This document shows positions 10,766 to 20,180 of a stretch of 20,893 nt of DNA, piece by piece; position 1 is the stretch's first letter, and each line of letters opens with the position of its first letter. The stretch spans positions 1,401,120 to 1,422,012 of the forward strand of contig MNCI01036463.1 of assembly GCA_015680685.1 (NCBI GenBank), given 5' to 3'. The DNA comes from Gnetum montanum (lineage: Eukaryota > Streptophyta > Gnetopsida > Gnetales > Gnetaceae). Under the pieces are notes generated by a model that saw nothing but the letters and a program-made list of their open reading frames with translations, was not told where the DNA came from and made no database searches. Position numbers and translations under genes: made by a program.

Positions 10766-11540
10766 ACTTTCAAAATACAAGGAATTTTTGGATGAAATTG
10801 GGGTCAAATGAAAGCTTAAAGGACCAATAACAATATGAAAACATGCGAAGAGGGTGTTGAAGCTCATAAGTTTGGAAAAATGGAGAATATTTGATTTAGT
10901 GGATCATGAAATGAAAGATCAAGGGGAACTGAGTAGAATATGTAATGGAATATGCGAGAGATAGGATTGTAGTGATGTCAAAGGAAAGGAACCTTAACTA
11001 ATCAAGCTAAGAGCTATGCAAGTGAGTCCTCCCCATAGTAGGATCATGCCCTTTTGCCCTTGAGAAACCTCAACTGAATAGTTTGTGGGCCCCACAGTCG
11101 ATTAATGGTTATGAAAAGTTAAGGGCAACCTGAAAGAATTTACTCAAGAATCCCAACACATCAAACCAAGACATAGAGCATAACATAGAACATGACACTG
11201 AGGTGAGTTATGGTAGGATGGATGGATGATAGAGAAGGTGGAATGAAGTTTTGAATTAAGGTCATAAGAAGTCCTTTATAGAATTTGTGTTTAAAAAATA
11301 ACCGAAGAAGATCCATCCTCAGTCCATACCAAAACCATCTGCTTCTAGTGACATTGCATCACCACTCTAAGACTAATCCACTCACTTGAGACACAAAATT
11401 ACTTCCACAAAACAACCACTATTCCATAAAGAGAGGAAAAGAGAAGTAGGAAGTGAGAGAAAGGACATTAGTTAGAGGGGACCTTGAAGCATAGGTGCAT
11501 GCTATTCAAGTCCCATAACTAGTGCTTGTAGCCTATTTAT

Positions 11541-11745
11541 TTGTCCAAGGGATGTGCTTTGAATTCCCATTGTTTGTTTGTTTTCTTTTTCTCTAGCTTT
11601 TTTTCTCTTTTTTTAATGAAAACCACACCATGCAAGGACTTGTTTGTGTCGAAGGGATATGCTTTGAATTCCCACTATTTTTTTTAAATGGAAACCACAC
11701 CATGCAATGACTTATTTGACTTCCTATTAGTGGTTGGTATGGAAT
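11541..11745. repeat. Imperfect tandem duplication, unit about 105 bp
   Basis: Two copies share AAGGGATGTGCTTTGAATTC (second copy with ATATGC) and AAACCACACCATGCAA, offset by about 105 and 75 bp respectively because the T-rich interior has contracted in the second copy. A minus-strand reading shows the same repetition as CMVWFPFKK and CMVWFSLKK, which is a by-product of the duplication and not a protein. Confidence 0.75.
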
Positions 11746-12433
11746 GGTAAGAAGTCTATGAAAAACACCCAAACACTTAAGCAAGTAGAAGAGCACAAAG
11801 AGTATTGAGTCCCCTTGAAGTCACACCCTTTATAAACCTTTGAATCCTTCCTAATTCTAGAACTACAAAGGTCACCAATTAATTAAAAGTTTCTTTAATG
11901 AAAGGAACCTCAAATTCCCAGAACAAGGAAAAGCATAGAATTCATTAAATGGGTAGATGACATGGACTCACTACCTATTCCATGAAAAATAAACCATGTC
12001 AAAGTCATTAGACATTAGAATTCAAACATAGAAACTAGACATCAACAATCACAACATTAAGTAGAAACCATCATTAGTAAACAACAATAGTGGTATTGTG
12101 TCCAGTGATAATAAAGTACTCATTATTAGAAAAACTGAGAAAATATCTCACTTGAATAAAAAAAAATCAAGTAAAATACATAAGAAAGTGTAAACTAGTC
12201 AAGAAGGTTCAAAGGTACTTGAGATGGTGTAAAATTAGAAAAATTTGTAAAAATAAAAACATAAAAAACAAAAAGGTAGAAAAACTGAGAAGCCAAATGG
12301 ATTGATAGAATGCATGGCCATCTCCCCCATGACTGAGTTGGAAGAAGGAGATCTAAAAAATAAAATGTGGTTGTCCATCCATTAAGGTGGTAGTTTCACT
12401 AACCTATTTTGGTTCTAGGAAAGGATTTACTTG

Positions 12434-13530
12434 TTAGATGTTGGCCAATTGCCTTTTATTTGGGCATTCAGGTTTGTAGATTATCATGGGCCTAGAGGAA
12501 AAGGTTTGATCAATTATGTAAGGTCCCTCCAATAATTTTTGGAATTTTATCTTTTTGGATACATGTGTGGGGTTCTAGTAGAGAACCTTATCTCTTGGTT
12601 GAAGTTTTACTTTCCTAATTTTAAGGTTATGATGTTGCTTACTAAATGCCTTGTTCATATCATTTAAGGATAGGGCCACTAGTCAATTTTCATCTAGCAT
12701 GTTTAGGGTGATTAGTCTTTCTTTTTGTGCTAGACTTAGGTCAAGGTTCAAATCACAGGCTATTGAGAGTGTATGGAGCTCGGATTGAATTGAAAGCATT
12801 GGAAGTTTTCTATACACTAACTCGTAGGGAGAATAGCCAATAGGAAGTTTTCAAGTTGAATGATAAGCCCAAAGAGCATTATTAAGTTTTGTACTCCAAT
12901 CCTTCCTATATTTGCTAATGGTTTACATTGGTATTTTTGTAATCTCCCTATTGGTTACCTCTGCTTGACTATTGGCTTGGGGATGGTAACGTATTATTAA
13001 TTTATGTTCTACCCCCAAGCATTGCATTAACTTTCTAAAGGTGGCACCTAGGAAATGAGTTTCATTGTCAGAAATCAATGAACATGGCACCCAAAACCTA
13101 TTCATGATATTTTGTTGTATAAATTTAGTAGTAGTGGATGATGTACAATTAGTAACAATTGCTACTTCTATCCATTTTATGTAGTAGTCAACTACTACTA
13201 TAATATGCGCCTTCCAATTGGACATGGATGTGATGGGACCCATGAAATTAATGCCCGATATGTTGAAAGGCTCTAGTGGTTGAATCCACTGTTGAGGACC
13301 TTCCATGCGAGTGGTCATCCCCTTGTCTCGTTGAAAACATTCACAAGACTTGATAAACTAGTGGACATCCCTAGAGATTGTAGGCCAATAGTATCCTACC
13401 ATCAAGAGTTTTATAGCTATGCATCTCCCTACATAGTGGCCTCTGTAAGGCCCTTCGTAAGCATCCTGGAGAACATGCAGTTGATCTTTGTCAAGGATGC
13501 ACTAATGAATTAGGCCATTGGCACACACCT
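12434..13530 (-). pseudogene. Gypsy integrase, degraded
   Basis: The minus strand encodes the pol integrase, which would insert the element cDNA into chromosomes. Its zinc-binding N-terminus (about 13330-13470, EGPYRGYVGR, GYYWPTISRDVH, SCECFQRDKG) has lost both expected His residues to Tyr. In the core, the first catalytic Asp position reads Asn (GINFMGP, Asn at 13247-13249); VVVDYYIKWIE follows; the second Asp is kept in LISDNETHF (13067-13069); the third acidic residue is kept in YHPQANSQAE. Further on, LNNALWAYHST and LPIGYSPYELVYRK match the usual C-terminal blocks, and the tail VLYWNPTHVSKKI...LLEGPYIID runs to a stop near 12434. Stops interrupt the frame in several places. Confidence 0.9.
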
Positions 13531-13567
13531 TATAGAGGTGTCCATTGATTTTCATGAAGTATTTGGC

Positions 13568-15030
13568 CTAATGAAAATGTTTTTGCTTATTCCTAAAATC
13601 CAAGTCTTGTGGCATTTCTTGAGTGAGAAGATAGATGAGGATGCCATTATACCATATTATTTTTGTAGGTGTTTGTTCACTTATTGCTCCTGTATAGAGG
13701 AGTTTGTATGGAAATTGATCAGAGAGAGGGCTCTCCTCCTCTTTATTATCCCATCTTAAGTGAGATAGGTGGTCAAAAACCACATTCTCAATTCCTTTTT
13801 GATCTACCATTGTGAGATTGAATTCCTACAAGATCACAAGCCACCACATGACATGAGGGTTCACTATTGGCTTGTTCATGAGGAAGTGGATTATACTATG
13901 GTCTGTATGCACAAATACTTTGTAACCAAGAACATAGTGCCTGCACTTTTCTAGAGCATACACCACTGCCATTAATTCCTTCTTTGTGGTGATGTAATTT
14001 AACTATGCTTTCATAATGCTTCGACTCACGTAGTGAATGTAATATGGATGTTTCTTATCATCCACCTGTGTGAGCATTACTTCCAAAGCATAGTTAGATG
14101 CATCTGTCATGATCTGGAAAGCTCTAGACTAGTTTGGTGCTTGTAAGATTGGTGTTTCTTCAAGTTTTTCCTTTAATTATTGGAATGCATGTTCACAATA
14201 TTTGGTCTATATGAAGGATGCATCTTTCTTTGTAAGCTATACTAATGGCTTTGTAATCTTAGAGAAATTCTCTATGAATCGATGGTAGTAGCCAGTGTGT
14301 CCAAGAAATGATCGAACATCTTTAATGATTTTTGGTTAGCATATTATTCTTTGGATGACCCTTATCTTTTCTTAGTCTACCTTAATCCATTTTTGCAAAA
14401 TTCGTTGCCATAACAAAATGCCTTCTTAGATCATGAGATGGCTCTTTTGCCAGTTGAGTTGTAGGTTTTTCTCTACACATCTCTTTAGTACCTGCTTAAG
14501 TCAATCCAAGGCTTGCTCAAAGGTAGTTCCATAGGTGGAAAAGTCATCCATGAAGATTTCAACACCACTACCAGTTTGCTATTGAAAGATATTAAGGACC
14601 AAACATTGAAATTTTGCAAGGGCATTACATAGACCAAATAGCATATTACAATATGCAAACGTCCCCTAGGGACTCATGAATGTTCTCTTGGCTTGGTCTT
14701 CTAGTGTAATTTGGATTTGGTTATAGCCACTACAACCATCCAAGAAGTTATAATAACAATGCCTAGATATTGTGTCTAACACTTTATTCACAAATGGCAA
14801 AGGAAAATGATCTTTAAATGTTACCATATTCAACAACCTAGAGTCAATGCAAATCTACCATTTGCCACCCTTCTTTGGTACAATTATGAGTGGGTTAACC
14901 CACTCACTATCCATGATGGGATAGATGAACCCTACCTTGAGGAGTTGCTCAATTTCCTCTTTAATGATTTGCTTCAATTTGGGATTCAATTGCCTTTATG
15001 GATACCTTCTAGGCTTCATGGCTAGGTTGG
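13568..15030 (-). pseudogene. Gypsy reverse transcriptase and RNase H, degraded
   Basis: The minus strand carries the RT with WVNPLIIVPKKGGKW, CIDSRLLNMVT, HFPLPFVNKVLDTISRH, FLDGCSGYNQIQI and the catalytic box FMDD at 14543-14554, which is intact. The connection region reads VRSFLGHTGYYHRFIENFSK. RNase H follows with DASNYALEVMLTQ (about 14070-14105), YYIHYVSRSI, TTKKELMAVVYALEKCRHYVLGY and HTDHSIIHFLMNKP; beyond it, NVVFDHLSHL is the linker toward integrase (13568-13810). Stop codons, mostly explained by C-to-T or G-to-A changes, break the frame repeatedly. The RT-RNase H-integrase order establishes the gypsy superfamily. Confidence 0.93.
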
Positions 15031-15043
15031 TGTAGATGTGATG

Positions 15044-15950
15044 CTAGCATATCCTTGGATCAATCCCGGTTAGCTTTGGATATGACCAAGAAAAGGCTAT
15101 TGACCATTTATTCACCACCTTCAATAATTTTTCTTTTTGTTTAAGAGAAATTTTGGCACTGATTATGACCAATTTACCATTCTTTAAAAATGCATACTCC
15201 ATACCAACTAGTAAAGATTTTAATTCTAAGGGCTTATGCTTGAAGTGATCAAAGATTTTCAACTCTCCCCAATAGGTATCATCATCTTCATTAGAGAGTT
15301 GGGAATGAACTTATTCAATTTTGTCCATGCCTTCAACATAGGCACATGTTAGGCTCTCAGTTGGCTCCATGCATAATATGCTGGTATCCACATCAGCTAT
15401 CAACCACTGGGTGCCCTCCTATTTTGTGGCTGCTATTTATAGACATCTTTGTATATTGAGCTTTTGTGCACATTGATTGCATTCCTTAATGTGTGTACTC
15501 CTGATTGACCAAATATTTTACATATAATTACAACTGTTATCACTGTATGTGATGCATGGAATACATTTCTTCTCCAACTTGCCTAGTTCATTTTTCTTGG
15601 ATATTTCTAAAGATAGATACCTTATACCCATACATCCATTGACCATTCTTAACCAAGCCCTTCTCATAATGATGGGGAAGTCACTTTTATAATTATTCAC
15701 CTTGATCATCAAAAAATTAGTAGGATAGGACCACCCATGAACTATGGTCACAATTTTCTCTACTAATCCTAGAGGGATAGTAATTGACTGGTCTACTAAT
15801 TCTAGATGAATGTTGCTCTTCTTGAGAGGTGGTAGGTCCCATGCCTTCTACATGTCATGGGAAATGAGATTAACTCTAGAACCAGAGTCAAGAAGAGCTT
15901 TGCATGGCTCATGTCTAATGATCTATAGATAAATGAGTAGACTTCTTGAA
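15044..15950 (-). pseudogene. Gypsy aspartic protease and protease-RT linker
   Basis: The minus strand reads CKALLDSGSRVNLIS, with the catalytic DSG at 15881-15889, the retroviral-type aspartic protease that processes the polyprotein. Downstream, LELVDQSITIPLGLVEKI and FLMIKVNN...DFPIIMRRAWLR (15518-15751) resemble the rest of the protease fold, where plant gypsy copies usually have ILGRPFL. The linker (15044-15262) has LKSLLVGMEYAFL, VIISAKISLKQKEKLLKVV and the segment WSYPKLTGIDPRIC that leads directly into RT. Several stops are present between these blocks. Confidence 0.85.
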
Positions 15951-16169
15951 TCAGATCTTTTTGTAGGAAGATTGCTAGCCTTAATCCAATTGGAAAAAAA
16001 ATTTGTTAGTATTACAGTGTGGATCCGAGGAAACACTTGGTTTGGAGGGCACTTGAAGGTGTTTGATGCAGAGGATGACGGTGCTGGAGATGTAGGGTGA
16101 TCAGCTAGACTAGGTTGTGAGGCCTGGAGAGGACTGCTAGATCAAAAGAAGGATCTTTTCCTAGATTGA

Positions 16170-18507
16170 TTGTCTAGATCAATTGTCTAAAAAATTGATT
16201 ATAAGTGTACAACCCTTGTAGCATTTCATTGTTGCAGCTATGGAGAAATCTTACCTTGCATAGATGGAGCAGGAGGTAATTGGGTTGAAGGTGGAGGTGT
16301 ATGTGCAAAGGGATGCAAAGGATGATATGGATACGGATATGGGTTGTCCAATGAAGTGGATGGTGAATGTGTTTGGTGGTACTTTGGAGGGTGATAGTGA
16401 TGCTAGAATTATGTATGACTTGCAGAACTTCTAGGGGAGATGGACTGCTAAACATATACCCATATTGATCTGGTTGTCTATAAGGGTACTGCTACCTAGG
16501 TGGTGGCATTCCCCATGATTGTGGTTGGTACCACTATTGGTATTTTTCATAAGGTTATGGAGGTATTCCACTTCGTAGTAAGCTTGTTGTTGTTGATGGA
16601 ACTGCTGTGGATTGCCTTGAGGGTAAGGTAATCATCTTAGACCTTGCCTACATAGTAGGAAAGGACTCAATACATACATTCTAGACTCTTGCAAGTGTGA
16701 CACCATAGGATATCATCCCTTTGGATGTTCATATTGATAGATGTCACATTTAGTTTCATCAAGAATTAGACTCCACAACTTCCTCTACTACAGAAACTTT
16801 TCCCTTACCTCTTTACTAGGCATGTTTAGCTTCTTTATGCCTCTTGTGATTATGATCACTATTTTGCTTCTTGGATTGTTTAGCAATCTTCAAAGAAATT
16901 TGAAATTTTTTATCGAAAGAGTTCCATAACTTATCAACCTTGGTTGAAGTATCAAAAATAGATTTTTGGATGGGCAAGGTATTTCTATTCACCACTTCAT
17001 TAAGTGGTGATTCTTCCTCATCACAAAATCGAACCTCTAATTTTTTAATGGAAGGATCCCTATTATACTTTTTAACTCTTTCCTTTTTTCATAACTCACC
17101 TTCTTCTTTTGCTACTTACTTGATTAGCTTTTAGATCTAATGAGCTCTCAGTTTAGATAATCTTCCTTGGGCATACATCCCAAGGGTTCTCCTTGTTTTT
17201 ACTCTGAGCCCATTTATGATGTGGTGAAATTGTTCTCTCTGAGAATAACCATGGCTAAGGCATTAGTGTAAGTGTGAATAGTATTGACCCATGGTAGTAT
17301 CCAAGGGTTCATGTGCTCCTAGTTTCTAGCATTGGATTTGCCTTCTCATATTAGACACTCTGGAGTACATCTGGTATTTGTCATTGAACAACTCTAACAT
17401 GGTACCCCATCAATGAAGAGATTTCGGTTCCAAAGATTGGTACCAACTTTCAACTTCCTTGATGAGTGTCCTAGGAAATAGTTTGTGTTTTTTCCATTCA
17501 TTCTCTATGTCCTGTAAGGCACAGGCATCATGAAATGCTTGTAGATGCATTTGTAGATCAGAGTTGTATCCCCCTCAAATCTTGGGATATTGTCCATGTC
17601 TAGGTGGTTAATCTAACTATCCTTCATATGTTTGGTTGGAATTTTAACTACCTCTACAATGTTGAGCATACTTTGAGTTGCCAATAGAGGTTCATCATCA
17701 TCACTGTGTCAATGATGTTGATGATGGTTTTAGCCACCCCTTCAGTTTTGGTGGCCTTTATGGTCATTGTTATCTTGTTGATCACCTTCATCACGGTTGT
17801 TTCAATGGTAGCTTCCATGAAAAATGTCAAATGAAGAGAAATGTTCAGAATTCAATGAAGAGGATGAAGAAGAAGGTGAACTGTCACTACCACCATAATG
17901 TTTGCCATCATTGTTACGCTTATTACGATCATCATCCTTAGATACCTTGCTATTGTGATCCTTGCCTAAGTCCCTACCTTGGCTGTCACTTCTCCTTGAA
18001 CCCAATTTATAAATAGTGGATTGTAGGTTCAGGTTCACACCCTCCTCACCAGTATTAGGGGGTGGAGAATCTTCATGTTGAAAACCTTCAGTAGGAGGAT
18101 CCTCAGTGTTATCTTGATTTAGTAGAAAGAAGGGATTAGTGTAATGTTTCCTCTTTGTAGCATCATGGAGCTTCTCTTGATGTCAATCTCATTTGCATTG
18201 TGTTTCTTTGGGATAGTAGTTTCGAGTGTCATATCCATCCACAACATATTTTTCATGAAGATCTACTATGCCCAGCTTTTGAAGGGTTTTGAACAACATC
18301 TTGGGCACAAATTGATCAAGAGACAAGATGACGTTGCCTTTCATATCACACCATCACAGTTGTTCATCCTAATGTAGGATGAAGGTGAAGTTCAATACAA
18401 ACTCATCTAGATGAGTGTATACCACTTTGCATTCTTATGGGACTAGTGGTTTGGTATATTCATGCTTGCGAGAAGAAGAAGACATTTTGCAAAACAGAAG
18501 AAGACAT
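16170..18507 (-). pseudogene. Gypsy gag, degraded
   Basis: Between the PBS and the protease, the minus strand holds a broken gag. The probable start is in a duplicated ATG context at 18483-18507 (MSSSSRKHEYTKPL). A hydrophilic, Ser- and Asp-rich segment follows (17802-18038, DLGKDHNSKVSKDDDRNK, PSSSSSSLNSEH). The capsid-like part starts near 17600 with MDNIPRFEGDTTLI, where gypsy gag proteins have a similar IPRFxGD opening, and runs to about 17100. The C-terminal part is rich in Gln, His and Pro (NPQQFHQQQQAYYEVEYL at about 16560-16620; HPPLHWTTHIRIH at about 16330). I saw no clear CCHC knuckle. Frame assignment is approximate because of many stops and indels. Confidence 0.7.
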
Positions 18508-18517
18508 TTTGCAAAAC
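18474..18517. repeat. 22-bp tandem duplication at the gag start
   Basis: AGAAGACATTTTGCAAAAC ends both copies, offset by 22 bp. Each copy contains a minus-strand ATG (18483-18485 and 18505-18507) within GCAAAATGTCTTCT. Because 22 is not a multiple of three, only one ATG opens the gag frame. Confidence 0.85.
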
Positions 18518-18641
18518 AAAAGAAAACGTTAGTGTGCTTTTATAATTCTATGTATAGTGGGAATGATATTGACCTTTAGGTTCATACAACAATATTAATG
18601 GTATTCACTTAGACCTTAATAGTGCACGTTCCACAAATAAA

Positions 18642-18660
18642 GTCCCCAACAATAGCATTG
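18642..18660 (-). other. Decayed gypsy primer-binding site
   Basis: The minus strand just inside the 5' LTR reads CAATGCTATTGTTGGGGAC. Compared with the plant gypsy type TGGCGCCGTTGCCGGGGAC, all differences are transitions, and nearly all are of the C-to-T or G-to-A kind. Its place next to 18661 sets the orientation as minus. Confidence 0.6.
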
Positions 18661-19017
18661 ATGATGAGCGGTGAGGTACCCCTTCGCCCAACAATACAAA
18701 TCATAAAGCATTCACATGCGATCTGGTCAAATTTTGTGGACTTTATCATTTTGGTGTCTTGGTCCTTTAGGAAGTGAATCTAGCCCTAAGGTTAATCGTT
18801 GCCTTCCCAATTACAGTTATGACACTCGTTGGTATGGTTAAGTATAACTGAGGCATCCGATTTTTATCATTTTGTGTTTTATAGTTTGGTGCTCAAAATT
18901 TGGATAAAAGGAATTTAATTAACTAATCTAAATTAACTAATTAACTAGCAATTAACTAATCCTAACATAAGCGTCTGATCCCACTTTCTGTACACATCCT
19001 AAACCCATGTGTTCACT

Positions 19018-19063
19018 ACTGGGCGACCAAGTACTACGTTACTGGGCGACCAAGTACTACGTT
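19018..19063. repeat. 23-bp tandem duplication in gypsy 5' LTR
   Basis: ACTGGGCGACCAAGTACTAC plus GTT is repeated exactly, back to back (19018-19040 and 19041-19063). The 3' LTR has a single diverged version, so it arose after insertion. Perfect identity implies it is recent compared with the LTR divergence. Confidence 0.9.
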
Positions 19064-19189
19064 ACTGGGCATACCAAGTAATAACACTGCTGGGATTACG
19101 AAGCAAATACATGTTATGCTCGAAGTGAGCATACTTATGTGTTTAATCTATTTGGCTTAATGGCTTCATTAATGTAATAACTGAAAAAT

Positions 19190-19231
19190 ATTTAATAACT
19201 AATTGAAAACATTTAATAAATAATTGAAAAC
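19190..19231. repeat. 21-bp tandem duplication in gypsy 5' LTR
   Basis: ATTTAATAACTAATTGAAAA and ATTTAATAAATAATTGAAAA are adjacent units with a 21-bp period and one mismatch. The 3' LTR has one unit at about 6727-6750. Confidence 0.8.
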
Positions 19232-19463
19232 ATTAAATGTATAAATGAAATAGCTAATCTATCTAAAGTGTTGTAAGGTTTATCAGAAAGATCGTCTTTA
19301 TTGTTACACACATTGTCATGCTCAGGTACAACAATGCTAGAATGAAGATCCATACACTATTGTGGGCACTCAAGGAAAAAATTCTAACTTTCAAATGAAA
19401 AAAGCTGCAAGAGCTTTGCTTCAACTACAATCTCTAATTGCCATAAATGTGTCTACAAGTGCG

Positions 19464-19471
19464 TATTTATA
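19464..19471 (-). promoter_or_regulatory. TATA box of gypsy 5' LTR
   Basis: TATAAATA on the minus strand, conserved in the other LTR at 6988-6995 (TATAAATA within GACTATAAATATGC). Its position about 125 bp from the outer LTR end suits a U3 promoter directing transcription leftwards. Confidence 0.6.
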
Positions 19472-19596
19472 GCCAAAAACCAACATTGCATCTACAGGGC
19501 CTTGTCGAAGCATGGTAAGATGCATTGGCTAGGCCTCGTTGACGAGGCTGTGTCAACAAGGCCTTGTTGATGCAACCAACTCAATGCAACTCATCA

Positions 19597-19601
19597 ATAG
19601 A
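19597..19601. repeat. Target-site duplication of gypsy element, right copy
   Basis: ATAGA follows the LTR terminus CATCA and pairs with ATAGG at 6216-6220. Confidence 0.75.
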
Positions 19602-19699
19602 TATAGTACCAAATAACATAGACATAAATAAAAATATAACAAGGCAAGGTAGAAATATCCAGAGAAAATCAAGGTAGATTTGCCTTCATGTACCTTACA
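19602..19699 (-). repeat. Copia 5' LTR, distal 98 bp
   Basis: It matches about 2325-2422 of the 3' LTR, sharing ACATAGAC-CAAATAAAAATATAACAAGG and ATATCCAGAGAAAAT. It ends in TTACA like the partner. Together with 5893-6220 it restores a 426-bp LTR. Confidence 0.92.
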
Positions 19700-19784
19700 A
19701 GTACTGCACATATGTAGTCCATTCATCAAGGTTCTAATGTTTCAACAATCCAACAACGATAATAATAGCTAAAGGAAGGTCATA
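19700..19784 (-). pseudogene. NLR relic, GLPL segment on the far side of the insertions
   Basis: The first five bases (AGTAC, 19700-19704) are the right copia target-site duplication. Read on the minus strand, 19781 down to 19701 gives DLPLAIIIVVGLLKH, a stop (TAG where CAG is likely), then NLDEWTTYVQY. This matches the NB-ARC GLPL motif and the helix after it (GLPLAIxxxGGLLxxKxxxEW). Across the empty insertion site the reading continues into LLSFSSSISQH and, after one frameshift, the NDLDYRVKTCF segment at 1957. Immediately upstream, the frame has a stop and no RNBS-C or P-loop is visible, so the N-terminal half is missing or more diverged. Confidence 0.75.
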
Positions 19785-19828
19785 GTAGGATCAGTAGTAT
19801 CAATTGTAGCCTCTACATTAGTCTCAAG

Positions 19829-19926
19829 CTTGTTGATGTCAACACTGCCCATGCTAGGCACAAGGCCATAACCAATAAGTCTTAATCCCATGAAAATTAA
19901 GAATACTATGGGTTTGCCAACCATGT
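19829..19926 (-). repeat. Right copy of an inverted dispersed segment
   Basis: On the minus strand this resembles 835-935 on the plus strand at about 80% by eye, including TTAATTTTCATG, ATTAAGACTTATTG and ATGGCCTTGTGCCTA. A 63-codon minus-strand reading across it has no recognised domain. Confidence 0.55.
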
Positions 19927-19929
19927 TTT

Positions 19930-20180
19930 GGGTTGGGTGGTTTATGAAAGGTTGTCTCAAATGTTAATTCTTGACTCTTAAATATATATTTAAAATTTTA
20001 AACTATTGAAAACATTTAAGCATTCAACCTTTTATTGGTTCCTACCTTAATTATTTAAATAAATTGCATGAGCCTCTAGACACGCAACCTCCTTGGGTCT
20101 TATTGGCAAACACCAAGGAAAGCTCGGCTCCTACCATATTTACATTCCATGATTGATTGGAATGAAATGGTAAGTTTGAC
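19930..20180. other. AT-rich right flank without gene
   Basis: No coding text or known element is recognised. A short inverted pair CATTCC...GGAATG lies near 20145-20166. Confidence 0.5.

Larger units (their letters stand above)
10230..12433. other. Long spacer of the gypsy element without recognisable coding
   Basis: About 2.2 kb separating pol from the extra frame. It is AT-rich with stops in all frames. It contains a cluster of TTGAC motifs (10706-10765) and an imperfect direct duplication of about 105 bp (11541-11745). Nothing else is assignable. Confidence 0.6.
6221..19596 (-). mobile_element. Ty3/gypsy LTR retrotransposon with extra 3' reading frame
   Basis: This is a 13.4-kb minus-oriented element bounded by LTRs that start TGATGAGC and flanked by ATAGG/ATAGA. 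Its internal order on the minus strand is PBS, gag, protease, RT, RNase H, integrase, a long spacer, an extra coiled-coil frame, 3' LTR. RT ahead of integrase defines the gypsy superfamily. The PBS, the large size and the extra 3' frame suggest the Tat/Athila side of plant gypsy elements, but assignment needs an RT tree. Stops, frameshifts and lost catalytic residues show it is dead. It lies inside the copia 5' LTR and is therefore younger than that insertion. Confidence 0.92.
18662..19596 (-). repeat. Gypsy 5' LTR (935 bp)
   Basis: It begins TGATGAGCGGTGAGG and ends ...CAACTCATCA, keeping TG/CA termini. The TATA box TATAAATA (minus) is at 19464-19471. Two short duplications not found in the partner LTR are present: a 23-bp unit at 19018-19063 and a 21-bp unit at 19190-19231. 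Near the U3 end a perfect short palindrome GCCTCGT-TG-ACGAGGC occupies 19533-19548. Confidence 0.92.
1997..19699 (-). mobile_element. Ty1/copia LTR retrotransposon interrupted by a nested gypsy element
   Basis: This is a minus-oriented copia element of about 4.3 kb without the nested insert (1997-6220 plus 19602-19699). Its order, read on the minus strand, is 5' LTR, initiator-Met-type PBS, gag, CCHC knuckle, protease, integrase, reverse transcriptase, RNase H remnant, polypurine tract, 3' LTR. Integrase ahead of RT defines the copia superfamily. The gypsy element at 6221-19596 sits in the 5' LTR. Many frameshifts and stops, plus a deletion in RNase H, make it non-autonomous. It interrupts an NLR gene. 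Confidence 0.9.

Noticed and set aside
11593-11796. Minus-strand reading with repeated CMVWF blocks as a small protein
   Set aside because: The repetition comes from the 105-bp DNA duplication, and there is no other support for coding.
13280-13954. Plus-strand open readings at 13280-13513, 13538-13759 and 13769-13954
   Set aside because: They are antisense to recognisable gypsy integrase and RNase H linker text and have no domain of their own.
17678-17941. Plus-strand His-rich open reading (many HH runs) that could look like a metal-binding protein
   Set aside because: It is the antisense shadow of the Asp/Ser-rich part of gypsy gag on the minus strand; the CAT codons mirror ATG and GAT runs of gag.
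19769-19960. Minus-strand 63-codon reading containing GYGLVPSMGS as an NLR P-loop
   Set aside because: It lacks the GxGGxGKTT pattern, lies in a different frame from the GLPL motif, and belongs to a segment repeated at 835-935.
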